A stretch of 64,000 nt of DNA, taken from assembly GCF_040712315.1 (NCBI RefSeq), contig NC_134016.1, forward strand, positions 1,775,501 to 1,839,500. The letters are read 5' to 3'. Positions 43,991 through 55,914 of this stretch are shown in pieces (the first letter of the stretch is position 1; every line of letters begins with the position of its first letter). The notes beneath the pieces are model-generated. The model saw only the letters and a program-made list of their open reading frames with translations, was not told the origin of the DNA and made no database searches. A program made the position numbers and the translations under genes. This stretch comes from Castanea sativa (lineage: Eukaryota; Streptophyta; Magnoliopsida; Fagales; Fagaceae).

Positions 43991-44775
43991 ACCTTCAGTG
44001 CTGTCCGAAATTTTTTAAGTTAAAATTTGCTTGCACTACTAGAACTGGGGATCACATAATTTCATTAACAGTGAACAGTAAAACTAACACTCACCCACCC
44101 ACGTGAAAAGAAAATCAGCATGACCCTCACCCACCCAATTTCTCATTCTTATGCAACTAAACTCTTTCTCCACAATAAACTGACCCTCATAAACAGAGCA
44201 ATTATGACCTAGCCCAAATCTACTATCAAGTTTTAGACAGCCCTAAGCAAAAGAATTGATCCATGAACTCTTACTGTATCAAAATATGAAGGTTACAAGA
44301 AATGCAAAGAGAAAGAAAATTTTAAATTTGAAAAAATTGATAAATCCAATATTCCAAATTTCCCAATCTCCAGAAAATTTCATTTTTGAATAAATTGCAG
44401 AAAGAAAATAGCTTAGCAAACAGAAACTGAATCGCAGCAAAGACAAATTGGTAACAGAGTCAGCTATTTCAACAACTGGAATGTGGTTGACCTAAATTGT
44501 ACAAGTAAACTATGCTTTTAGCAACTTTTTAAGTCTTGTGATGATTTGCAAAAACCAAAATTTGAATAGCACCAAGACAAATGACTGCAAATAGTAATTT
44601 CATAAATTGAAATTTTCAAGTATTAACAGAGTGGTTGGTAATATTAATATCTACTATTTATTTCAAGAATCATTAACCAAAATTGTAGCATTTATACATT
44701 TTCTTAGTGGTGTCCAATTAAGTACTAATACTCTCACCCATTACAAACAGAAGAGGATATAAGGTATGAGTAAAC
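43991..44775. other. conserved 3' flank of NLR2
   Basis: Positions 44036-44330 match 29631-29900 (beside NLR1) and 59868-60200 (beside NLR3). Non-coding, in the same position relative to each gene, and therefore part of the duplicated unit. Confidence 0.75.
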
Positions 44776-47488
44776 TTACGAATAGGGAAATTGAATAAAT
44801 GGATTGTGGTCAATCTGATTGTTAAATTTGGGGCAACCATATATCATCACCGTTTTCAATTTGGTGAAGCGTCGCATGGTTTCCTTGGTGGGTAGATGCA
44901 CCAAGTTCTTGCAATCCACAATATACAGCTCTTGAAGAGAGGAATGGTTGCCCAACCACTCTGGTAAAGCTACCATTTCACCAAATTCTTGTATCCACAG
45001 AATTTTAAGGGCAATGAAGTATTGAATTTGGTCCAGGAATAGGACAGACCCATACAATTTGAGCTTTTGGAGGGAGGGGTGAATGGAGGAAGTAGAAGGC
45101 AGACAATCCCCATTCTCCATATATTCAACAGGCGATGTATGACACTGTACCCCACTAGGTAGTGTTGTTATGGACGGGACACCTTGGAATGACCTCAGCT
45201 TAGGACAATCCTGTACTACCAACTTCTGAAGGGAAATGCAGGTGTGCACTGAGTCTGGCATATCTCTCAGTTTATTACACCCTCTAATAATCAACTCCTC
45301 AAGGCAAGGAAACACCAACAACACCTCACCTGCACTTGTCAACTCCTTTGCACCCTTCCACTCTTCTAAGCTACTCATAAAAAGCAATTTGAGTATTCTC
45401 AATGCCGGGAATAATGCAGTAGTATATCTGTGACTCCCTTCATTGTAACTGTAAAACTCACTTCCTATACTTCTTACCTTCCACAGTCCAAATATTTCAA
45501 GAACCTTAAGACTAGGTAAATGCCCCAAAGTGGGAACTTCTTCACATTCCGTGCACCGATTCAAATAGATCTGAATCAAATTGTGATATAGCAGGAAACC
45601 AACCCATGATGGAAATTTCTTTCCTCCATAGAATTCGATTCTCAAGCTTTTCAAATTTGGGTGAGGCTGGAGGCCTTCCAACACCTTTTCATCTTTATCA
45701 TACCTATCAACTGCCATTGAATATTCCCAGTATAATCCCAACTTGAATATTTTCTTTTCTTTTAATTTTGCACTTTTGGCTTCTTCCCCATCTTCCACGT
45801 ACCCTAGATTGTAAATGCCTATTTCTCCTCTGAGATTCTTCAATGGTCCCAATTCTTTTATCCGATAACCTTCCTCTCGACCCACACCAAAAAATGGCAA
45901 TGTTTGAAGGCAAGTCAATCGCCTCATATTTTTGTGTAATCTATACATGTACGATAACCCCATCAAACAAATAATATTAATATGTCTCAAGTTAATCAAA
46001 TTGCTTAGGTCTTCCGGAAGCTTCATGAGTTTAGGGCATTCTTCAATTCTTAAAGTTTGCAGATTGTAGAGTTTGGTAATGGATTTTGGTAATTCCTCAA
46101 TTTTAGTATGTGAGACGTGAAGAAGCCTCAAATGTATTAACTGCTCAATTGAATTTGGCAACTCTATTACACTATGCCCGAATAATTTTAAAACACGTAA
46201 GCATTTAAAATTTGATAACATGTCATGAAAGTTAGATTTTCTGAAATCAATGTGCGCATTTTTATGAAACCATCTCCACTAAATGAAGTTCCTGATGTTG
46301 TTTTGCCATCAAGTCGGACAAATAAAGGTTGTACTTTACTAACATTATCCACAGAATCTCCCTCCAAAATCATAGTTTCAGATTTTGAAATTGAGATGGC
46401 AAAATCATGCATTTTGCAACTAATAATCTCACCATAGGCATCCTTTGTAGCATTTTGGAAAAAGGAAGTGGCCAACAAAATATTGAAATACATGTTACCA
46501 ATATCCTCCATCATCATATTAGCTTCTTTAGATGGTCCAAGGAACCTTTCAGCCATCCAATGCTGAATTACTTCATCCTTTTTCATGTCATAATCTTTAG
46601 GGAAAATTGCACAGAATGCGAAACATCGTTTCAAAGATGGTGTTCGAAGATGATCATAGCCTAACTTTAATATGTGAAACACTCCATTATTATCATCGTT
46701 CAATAAATCCCAATTTTTATTATTTTGAATCGATAGCCATTCACCTTTATCATGTATAAAGTACATTATTCCCCCTAAAAATCTTGCAGCCCATGGAACC
46801 CTTTTACATTTTTTAACAATCTCCTTTCCAATTTTCTCCAGATCTAGAGTTAAAAAATTCTTTCATTTGCAAATGCTCTTTTCTTGAATATGGACCAACA
46901 ATCATATTCTGTTAATTCAAATTAGGGAAGAGTCTCCATAGTTTCTGTCACACTATCATAATAGGTTGCTTCAACAATGTTATTTCCAACATTTTGATTA
47001 ACTTTTGAATCATCAAGGAAGGAGTCTATCTCCATGTTAAAGCTAATCTCAGGGATCGAATTCACAAACTCCGCTCGAAGATCATAACTAGCAATGTCAT
47101 CTTAAAGTATATTTAATGATTCATTGATGGTCTTAGTATTTTCTGCCATATTGAGGGAAGATACAATGCTATTGGAGAGTAAATAGGAGCTTAGTACCTT
47201 CTGCTGAAGACTTTTATAGCCAACCTCATCCAGCGCATCATCAATGTCATAAGCTACATCTCTAAGCTTTGTTGACCAGCTCCTTAAAAACTCATCACTT
47301 ACTTTTCTTTTCTCAACATCATTTAACACGAGGTGAATCTGGGTTAACAAGATAAGAAGGTCTATTAGCCCCTCCTTGAAACCCCGCTCTAAACTAATAT
47401 GGTGCTCTATAACATTTGATCTCAACTTGGCTAAAAGTCCCTCCACAACAACATTTAGTATAATTTCAGCTCTGTATTCTTCCTTACT
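44776..47488 (-). pseudogene. NLR2: CC-type NLR pseudogene
   Basis: CC domain from 47488 (SKEEYRAEIILNVVVEGLL, with VAYDIDDALDEVGY), a degenerate NB-ARC remnant at 46767-47101, the winged-helix part at 46300-46766 (LKRCFAFCAIFPKDYD, MHDFAISIS), and a long LRR frame at 44776-46221 (481 codons, about 14 LRRs). Like NLR3 it runs from DDSKVNQNVGNNIVEATY straight to the region before GLPL, so P-loop and kinase 2 are absent. Lesions: TAA at 47102-47104 in place of lysine, further stops and a frame change near 46850-46920, a 12-bp loss turning MHDLVHDFA into MHDFA, and a one-base deletion near 46233 separating the winged-helix and LRR frames. Intracellular immune receptor family; not functional as read. 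Confidence 0.9.
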
Positions 47489-48233
47489 CTGCATAAGAGA
47501 AAATATAATTGAAAGATTTGTAGACGGTACATTGTAGAGTGCAATTATATTATAAATAAACAACCATATGACTCCAAAAAGAGGGGGGGGGGGAGGAAAT
47601 AAACAACCATATATAGGTAGGTCTAGATATAAAAGTATATAAGTGGAGCTAGATAAAAACTATTATGACAAAACTTCCCTTCTAAATTTTTCATACAATA
47701 ATTAGTAGCTAGAGACTTAGTGCCAAGAATCTTGTTGATCAACTGGTTGACATCTACTATGTTTCTAATTGAGATATTTAATGTTCAAATCTCCTCACCC
47801 ATATTGTAACTATTAAATTGTAAAAAATTAGCAGTCAAAAAAATGGTTGTACAGAGATTATAAAATTGACTAGACTATTTAATATTCTTCTAGGGACACA
47901 CAATTGCTCACACACTTTAACACAACTTACACATTTGTCAATGTGTGATTAAATTATATCACTTACATATAAGTCCACCATTAGAACTTAGAGAAAAGTA
48001 ATCTAATCACCGCTTGTCACATGTCTAAGTTTTGTCAAAGTGTATGACTTTTTGACACCCCTCCCTCCCCACCAATCTTCTTATAACAAAAAAATTCATT
48101 AATGAAATTTAATATGTTTTACTTGATTCAAACATTTAAAATCACTAATTGAATTAGTTATCTCAACCAAAATTGTGGTAAAATATAATCTAACAATAAA
48201 AAATTTACATCATTGATTACAAACATCACTCAC
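47489..48233 (-). other. presumed intron between BED and CC exons of NLR2
   Basis: Begins GTGAGT at 48233 and ends TCTCTTATGCAG at 47489 on the minus strand. AT-rich, no coding sequence; a poly-G run of about 12 bases lies at 47582-47593. The intron is inferred from the splice signals and phases only. Confidence 0.6.
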
Positions 48234-48504
48234 CCTTTTAAAGAGTCCACTTAATGTGTCATCCTTCGATATTGAAGTTGAGCCAATTTTCCTCTCCTCA
48301 GCCTTGCTTGAAGTCGATGCACCTTTAAGTTTTTTGTTAGGCTAGGTACTTTTTTACAAATATCAATATCGTGACCTGTAACTCCAACTATGTGTGTTTT
48401 AATCCTTATAGCACCCCAGCAAAATTACATTCACAAAACTTACATTTGAAACGACCATTTAGTTCTTTAACATACTCCCAAAATCGATCTTTCTTTCGAA
48501 CCAT
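48234..48504 (-). pseudogene. BED zinc-finger exon upstream of NLR2
   Basis: The minus strand starts ATG at 48504 and reads MVRKKDRFWEYVKELNGRFK, then CKFCECNFAGV, and after a frameshift IRIKTHIVGVTGHDIDICKK. The W...C..C...H....C spacing is the BED-type zinc finger seen at the N-terminus of many tree NLRs. After a second frame slip it continues GASTSSKAEERKIGSTSISK and SGLFKR, where AGG is followed by GTGAGT, a good donor in phase 0. The CC exon of NLR2 starts 745 bp further on after TATGCAG, also in phase 0. So the two were probably exons of one gene. Confidence 0.75.
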
Positions 48505-48652
48505 ATTTCTTTTGCCTTACAATAAATAGATAAAGAATATAATATTAGAACACGAAAATTGATAGTAAAATTGGATCTATAGAATAATAAAAAATAATTT
48601 AAAAGAAATGGATCTATAGAATTATAAAAATAAGCTTTTTTTTTATGAAAAA

Positions 48653-49340
48653 TGTTGTGAAAATTGGTAAAATAATTTGTTTACACAAGGTTAAAGAAAG
48701 AAAGAAGAAAATATGACACAAAGAATTTACGTGGTTCGGCAATATGCCTACGTCCACGGGAGGCGATAGAATAAATTTTACTATAACTGTGAAGATTACA
48801 ACAACTTGAAGACACTCTCACACAACCCAAACCCCAAATCTCTCACAAATAGATAAAGAACACCCTATTGTATTTAGACAAATTTGCAAGACACTAACTT
48901 CCTACAATCCGTAGCTTACATGCTCTCTGAACTCATTTGCTCCACCTCTATTTATAGCTACACTTCAGCCAAAATATCACCATCATGAAACTTATCAAGT
49001 CAACAAAAATGGCTAGCATTTATTGCCAATGGAGTCACACATTTCGGCTAGCACAAATTGGTTTGCTCAGGTTCCTTGATAATTCATGAATGCCAATGAG
49101 TCATACATTTCGGCCATAAAGGTGAAGCATGGCATGTCAAGTGTTCCAACAGAAGGGAACAATGCAAGACTTCTATCATAGAAGTCAATATATTCGGCCA
49201 TGAGTCATTGCAACATTAAATGCAACTTCCTGCATTTCTTCACGCATGAAATACTTCCTGATGGTTTGTTGGCTAATGCATTTAATGATTTGTTGACTAA
49301 TGTCAAGCCACCAAATTTGACAATTCAAGCCATTCTAACA
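48653..49340 (-). repeat. complete 3' LTR of the second copia element (688 bp)
   Basis: Minus-strand start TGTTAGAATGGC directly after the purine tract; end TTTTCACAACA. It contains the copia-like phrase CGTGGTTCGGCAATATGCCT on the complementary strand and a TATA-like TCTATTTATAGC near 48950. Different family from the 169-bp LTR at 2447-2615. Confidence 0.85.
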
Positions 49341-49860
49341 AATCTCCACCTTGGCTTTGAATTGTATCAAGCTTCACAAATAAACTCTTCAATCGCCTCC
49401 ACCTTAGCCCCTACAGGCTATCACAAGCCACAAACACTAATCAAGTCCAAGCAGTGCTTGAACTTGCTTGTAGGTACCGGCTTCGTCAACATATCAGCTG
49501 CATTCTCTGAAGTGTCAATCTTCTCAAGAATAATTTCACTTGTAGCAGTCAACTCACTTATCTTGTGGGATCTCACATCAATATTCTTTGTTCTAGCATG
49601 ATAAACCTGATGCTTTGCCAAGTAAATGGCACTTTGACTGTCACAATGCAACTGTACTCCTCCTTGGTTCAAACCAAGCTCTTTGACTAGCCCTGTCAAC
49701 CACAGTGCTTCCTTTGCAGCTTCAGCTACCGCCATGTACTCAGCTTCCGTAGTAGACATGGCTACTAAGGATTGTAGTGTGGATCTCCAACAAATAGTCC
49801 CTCCTGACAGAAGCTCTCTTTGGACTCACTGCCTTGGATATCACTGGAGAAAACACATCT
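48653..49860 (-). mobile_element. copia retrotransposon fragment: RNase H end plus 3' LTR
   Basis: On the minus strand the coding remnant reads GGTICWRSTLQSLVAMSTTE, AEYMAVAEAAKEALWL, then QLHCDSQSAIYLAKHQVYHA and NAADMLTKPVP, stopping at 49421. This is the C-terminal copia RNase H with the SxxEAEY and D..SA motifs. A purine tract (AAGGTGGAGATT) follows, then the LTR. Everything upstream of about 49860 is lost, so it is a truncated element. It lies between NLR2 and the second relic array. Confidence 0.9.
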
Positions 49861-51500
49861 TCCCTAGGCTCGAGTTTATGCATTAGATACTCCTTCACTA
49901 AAACAACCTTATCCATATTTGCTCACCCTTATTATCTTGCTTTCCTCTTTCAATAGCAACAGAGAGCTAATGCCAAATTTTCAGTTACAATTTCAGTTAA
50001 TGTCCTTCTAAGACTTGTAGGCATCTGTTTTTATTTTTAGTAGTAAGATTGACAGTGTTTTCCAAAACATGCTTCCCAAAATTCTTATGTATTGCTCTTG
50101 GATTATGTCTAGTGGATTCCTTGTACCCCTCAGGAGCCAACCTTCATTCAAATGCTGAAAATCAAATGATAAGGAGCATTAAGAATTAGGAACCATGTTG
50201 GAGTGTTTCCATTTTACCTCACAAAAGCAGTAAAATAATAAAGAAAGAAAAAACAAGGGAATAAATGTGTTGCACAAAGTAAGGGTGTAAAAAATATAAC
50301 CTGGGCTTCCATAGAATTCAGGATCTTCTTCATCTTCATTGTCATCCAACCTGACAACCCAAGAAGGTTTGGTGCTAACGCTGAGAGTATGTCTCAAATT
50401 CTTGGCCTTCTTCAATTTGGTGGGAACTCATTTCTTGTAATGATGAACATATTCCTTCTGGGTCAAGATCCATTCCAAATATAGGAGATGAGGAGGTAGG
50501 CAACCACTTTGAACCTTATAAAAGTGTGTTCAAGTCATGGAAATTTCATTCAAGATTAAATGAAGCCTTTAACAAATATACCAAGCTAAAAATGCTATAT
50601 AGGGTTTAAAAGTGACGGTCTAAGTATGTACCAGAAACCTCTCTACCACCAAGACCAAGACACAATTTTATGTAGGATGCTTAAACCACGATGGCATGGT
50701 TGGAATTACCTTGGAGAAGCTTCAAAGAGGGGCTGATAGGTCTTTTGGTATTGTCACCATTTCTTTGCATGCGGTCAAGTAGAGCCATTTTCAAAGTGTA
50801 CTTATGCCTTCATATATATTGGTTTTGTTGCTCCTTTATCTCCTATAACAAAGAGAAAGGTAAGAGAGATGAATGATGCTCAAGAATTGGCTTATGGGAT
50901 TCTTGCATGGTTCTAGAATACATGCATTTGTGCACATAAGCATATATATGAACTTTATAGTTGTTTCCTGGCTGCAATTAGGAGGCATATTGAGTCCTCA
51001 AATGAACATATGCAGCAGATGTGATAGCTAGATGGTCGATATATAGAGAGACTAAGAAAGCATATGGTTCTAGCTTTTTCATTTCTAAAATGAAATCAGA
51101 TTATGACCAAAGCATATACAAAATGCTATTTCTTAATATTCTATAACAGCCATTAGTATTAGAAAACTAATAAGTCAAAACATTATAGTGAAGACAATGC
51201 AATAGTAACAGGTAGACCAAAATTTCCTAGGTAAAATAAATCCAAAAAATTTGAGGGGTTTGTTTGAAACAAAAATTTGAAGGTTTACATATGCTATGCA
51301 ACAAAATATGTTGCAGAACATAGATATACAAGTTTGACACAAAAATTGAAGGGAAATCACTTTAATAAATGGATAAGAAATATGGTAAATTAATTGTAAA
51401 ATGAACTAGTTTATTCCAAAATGAAATGTTAGAAAAAAGGACCTTTGAGAAGAAATATGGATTTAATATTATTTTGAGCTTAGACTAGGAATCATATATT
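49861..51500. other. spacer with exon-like scraps, unrecognised
   Basis: A minus-strand frame at 50179-50415 (KKAKNLRHTLSVSTKPSWVV, RLDDNEDEEDPEFYGSP, followed by GTTATA) could be an exon with a donor; I do not recognise it. Another stretch at 50690-50800 reads on the minus strand NTKRPISPSLKLLQGNSNHA, also unknown. The two are 300 bp apart and may come from one captured or broken gene. Nothing else is seen. Confidence 0.35.
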
Positions 51501-52290
51501 TATCTGGATATTGGGAATAGGGCGTATCAAGGACCACTTTGTGCTGAAGTGCATGAGTACTAATTGGGATATGAAGGATGACGAAAATCTATAAATAGTA
51601 TAAAAACAACAAATTTAATAATAATAATAATAATAATAATATATGAAATTGAAAGAAGAAAAAAGAATCAAAAGGAATCATATTAGGTTTTGATGGAAGA
51701 AAGAAAACAAATGAAATGAAGAAGAGAATGTGACAACTCACAAATTTCAATGAAACAATTAGATTGGAAATTTGGAAGCAATTCAAGCTTCAGTTCTTCA
51801 TTTAGCTTTCCATGGAAACTAAGTGGGCCACTTGCTTTGCTGGTAGGTAGTAGCACTCCTGCTCCTGAACTTCAGTTCTTGAAGAGATAAAAGGTTACCC
51901 CAGCCCCAGATAATCGTGAAGCATCCTTGACACGGGAAAAGTATTCGCTAATAAAAAAGAAATTACAGGTGGCAATTACATCAAAAGAATTGTCAAGTGT
52001 TGCTAACTATGGCTTACAGAAATCATAGTTAAATATTAATAAAGAATATGAAAAAATAAGGGGGGTGATAATTCAAATGAATTACTTTTTTTAAAAAAAA
52101 TTCTTAATTTCTGAAAAATATTTGATGTGCTAAAAGAAATCCAACCATCATGGAATAACCACAATGAAATATAGCTAAAAATTGAAGATACACAAAAATT
52201 ATGCAATAAATATGTGTTACATAAATATGAATTAATGGTTTGACATAAAACTATTTGGACATTGTTAACCCAAGAATATGGTAATGTGTG

Positions 52291-52332
<42 letters not shown>

Positions 52333-54620
52333 ACAAATCACGAACAGTGTGTCAACTTCACAGCAAACAGAAGAGAACATAGAAATTATAAATGACTTTG
52401 AGCTTAGAATAGGAATGTAGAATGTATCAAAGGTTTTTCTTAATCACAGGAACATGGGCAATCTTAGAACCTTTTGTGCTAAACTACATGACCTCTAATT
52501 GGGACAATCTAAAGATCACAGGTATTTGTAATTTAGTAATGCAATGAGCCACTTACATCATAAGCAGATATTGCAATGAGCTAGTTACACCATAAGCACA
52601 TATTGCAGCTTCTTGCAAATGTACAGCTCATGTAAGAACAATAGGTGGCTTTTCACTTACTGTCTAAGACATTGTCAAATATGTTAAGAGTAGAGTCCAT
52701 CCACATATATAATAGCCTAATTTTCACCATTGACATATGATTGACCAAAAAGAAGACTGATTATTTTCCATTTCCTTTTATATTACAAAAGAACTTCTAC
52801 CATGTTAGAGATATTAATTGTCTGAAACTTACTGGTCATCCATCTTAATAATGTACATGATCTTCAGACAGCTTCTTGTTTAATACATTCATTAAAATAG
52901 ATATCTGGAATGTGGGAAATCCTAGACCACTCTGCACCACACCCCTTTGCACATCTTTCAATTAATTTGGAGCAATGACAAGATATTTAGCTCTTCGGTT
53001 GGATTCGGGGTTGGTTAAAAGCTCCATGAATAAATGTTTCCTCCAGCTGAACACATTAGATATGCCAGTGCCTGCATATTGAGGTAACATATTTAACTGA
53101 TTAATAAATTTTTAGTTCTTTGAATAATGAGAATCCATGTGTTGTTAGTTTTGTTAGCTTTTTAACGTCCCAGGCTCCTAGTTCGTTATATCCACATCAG
53201 CAACTAAAAGTGTCAAGCTAAGTATAATAACACATATATGGAGTATAATAACTAATATACGCACAGAAATGACTTTCATATTAAATAGTGTCAAACTACA
53301 ATTCATTGATCTGACTGTTTTGGTGATATATGAACACATATATGGATTATAGGTTTGACATAAAACTCTTCCGAGATCATCAACCAAAGAATATGGCAAT
53401 ATATTTAAAGCAAAAAAGAGAAAGCATAGCAGAGAACAAATCATGAGCAGTTAGACAACTTCAAAGTGAAACAGCAAACAGAAGGAGGTTTGAGAGAACA
53501 TACCAGTTTTAAATTATTTGACCTTAGAGCAGGATGTATCAAATATTCATCTTAATAACTGGAAAATGAGCAATCTTTGTCCAGTTTGTGCTAAACTACA
53601 TGACCTCTAATTGACACAAGGAAAGATTACTGATATTTTAATTTAGTGATGTAATGAGCTACTCACACCATAAGCAGATATTGCAGCTTATCCTGAATGT
53701 ATAGTTTACTGCGGAAAATATTCTCCCTATTTGGTTATGTGATTTTCAAATACGTTAGTGTAGTGTGTTCAAGTAGATGAAGAGGAGATATAAGATTAGT
53801 CCATCCACATTTATAACAGTCTATTTTTCACTATCAACATGATAGTGACTATGAGAATGATTCTTTCACTTTCCATTAAATTACAAAAGAATTTCTCCCA
53901 TGTGAGAGATTTTAATTGTGTGTTGTTCGTGAGAAATTCAAGTGTGATGAAGAGGTTCAAGTGCATCACAGTGAACAAATATTCAAAGCTCCAATTACAA
54001 CTTCTACTTGCTAGATAATATCTGCTATCATTTATATATCTGTGCATGTACACACTTTGACAAATTGTCTCAAGTGCGTAAAGATGACAACAGTATAATT
54101 ATAAGTAGGGGGAAAAGAATGTCCAAAACAATTTGGAAAAGATCCGAAAAGACTCCTCAATCTCCAAAGTCTACTTTTATCTCTTGCAAGGGATTAAGGA
54201 CAATTGACAAAAAGTTTCAGCTGCAATTTACGGCAGCAAAGATTATGAGAGGTCATAGCAAGACATGGCTCGTCATCAATTGTCTAATGACTCAAAAAGC
54301 TTTACGCATGTCAGAGTAGAACTTATGTGATCAACCATAAAAAAAAAGTAGAACTTATGTGATCTGTTTTTGGCAAGCATCCTCAACAACCAATGACATC
54401 CAACTCATTCACAAGAATCACAGCTCACCCATTTGTTCACATCCAAAAAAATTAAGAAACTATCAGAGTCATGCATTTATCCAGTTTCAGGGGCAACTTA
54501 CTTACTAATCTGCCGTGTAAAAAGGATCAAGAAACAACAATATTGGAGCTTATGATGCATTTTTCCTTTTCTAAATCGCTATGGAAGTCATCAGAATGTA
54601 TCAACACTGTGGTAGCTTGA
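51501..54620 (-). pseudogene. decayed NLR 3'-tail repeats (array 2)
   Basis: Recurring phrases include GGTAGGTAGTAGCACTCCTG (51841), CCAGCTGAACACATTAGATA (53042) and three blocks around ACTACATGACCTCTAATTG (51550, 52490, 53600) which also match 39140 and 55920. The best coding relic, 52864-52977, is listed separately. The array lacks a full NLR body, so it represents tails left by duplication and deletion. A TA/GA microsatellite lies at 52284-52330. Confidence 0.65.
52864..52977 (-). pseudogene. NLR C-terminal relic with its stop codon
   Basis: One open minus-strand frame of 37 codons reads CSKLIERCAKGCGAEWSRIS, HIPDIYFNECIKQEAV and TGA. It aligns with NLR3 near its C-terminus (CRNLEKRYAEGSGAEWLQIA, HVPNI). 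This phrase closes many plant CNL LRR domains. It shows that the array derives from the NLR 3' end. Confidence 0.8.
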
Positions 54621-55774
54621 ACTACTTATATTAGTACTAAAAATAGTAACTTTTTTGATAGGTAGTACAAAACCAAATTCTCAACCAAAATGTATTAAAA
54701 CTATTAAAGAGCAGAAATTTAGTGTTTATAGGGAAAAGGCCCGTTATCTTATATCTAAGGGATCAAGAACAATCCTACAACTATTTGCATGATCTAGAGC
54801 AACCAGAATGGTCACCTGTTGGGTAAGACCATCATGTCAAGGTTACAAGAAGAAAACCACACAGTAGTGGAAAACCTTAACTAAATATGGTACTTTTAAA
54901 TTTTCTAATAGAGATGTGTATAAATGAATTTAATGACAACCAACAAGTAAAAAGACTATCCATAGATCTCTACCTCATAATCCCAAAAGCTGTTGAAGTC
55001 ATTTGCATGAAAGCCTTATGTTAGGAAACCGTAACAAATAACATATGATTTGAAAGGCAGAAGAATTATCAAGCATTTGTATATTATGGAAAATATTATT
55101 GCTAGTTATATAAAGAATGGATGAAACTATGGCCTATGTACAAGAAAATCCTTGGCCTCACCTAATGCTTTGTCAGAAGTGTTGTCAACTATGCATACTG
55201 GTAAAAACTTAAAAACAAGTATATGATATAGTTCAATACGACCTACGACCAGAATTTTTTTAGGAGAGAGAGAGAACTCAAGACAATAAAATCAATATAT
55301 TTTTAGTGCAATCTTCAAGTATTCTAATTACTGGTACTATGTCGTATCCATGGTCATAAATTGATCTCAGAAAAACAAAAATGCAATCAGGGTCTGGTTC
55401 AATTTGAATTGAGTCTCAAGATGCTTCCTTATGGGGTACAATATATGGGACTTTTAAGTTCATGCACAACTCTGATTGGGGTAAAATAAATAATTGATGC
55501 AATCAATTATTCTAAAGTTTGAAAAAAAAAATTCAAAAATAATTATGACATTAACAAAGTAAGGGTCAAAGTGATACTATAGAAATGACTTGAAATTTGT
55601 ACAAATAAAGCGCCTTAATTATTAGAAAACTGACAAGTCAAAACTTTATAAGGGAAAATGCAATAGTAAGAAGTACACCAGAAATTTATATGTAAAACTA
55701 ACCTTCTTTTTTTAATAAGAACTAACCAAAAATAAAAAATAAAGAAATTGATTGAAAAAAAGAAAGAAAGAAAG

Positions 55775-55838
<64 letters not shown>

Positions 55839-55914
55839 GAGGGCCTACATTCACTACCCAAACAAATTTGTTGCACTACATTGTAAACAAGTTTGAAATA
55901 AAATTGAAGTGATA
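54621..55914. other. AT-rich spacer
   Basis: No gene seen. Contains an L1-tail-like TTTTTTGATAGGTAGTAC at 54650 and a long AT microsatellite at 55777-55834. Confidence 0.45.
55777..55834. repeat. (AT)29 microsatellite
   Basis: 58 bp of uninterrupted AT dinucleotides after an AAAG run. A similar AT tract is at 41127-41168. Confidence 0.95.

Noticed and set aside
54008..54319. 103-codon plus-strand frame
   Set aside because: It lies within the decayed NLR tail array, repeats non-coding text found at 58100-58260, and has no domain.
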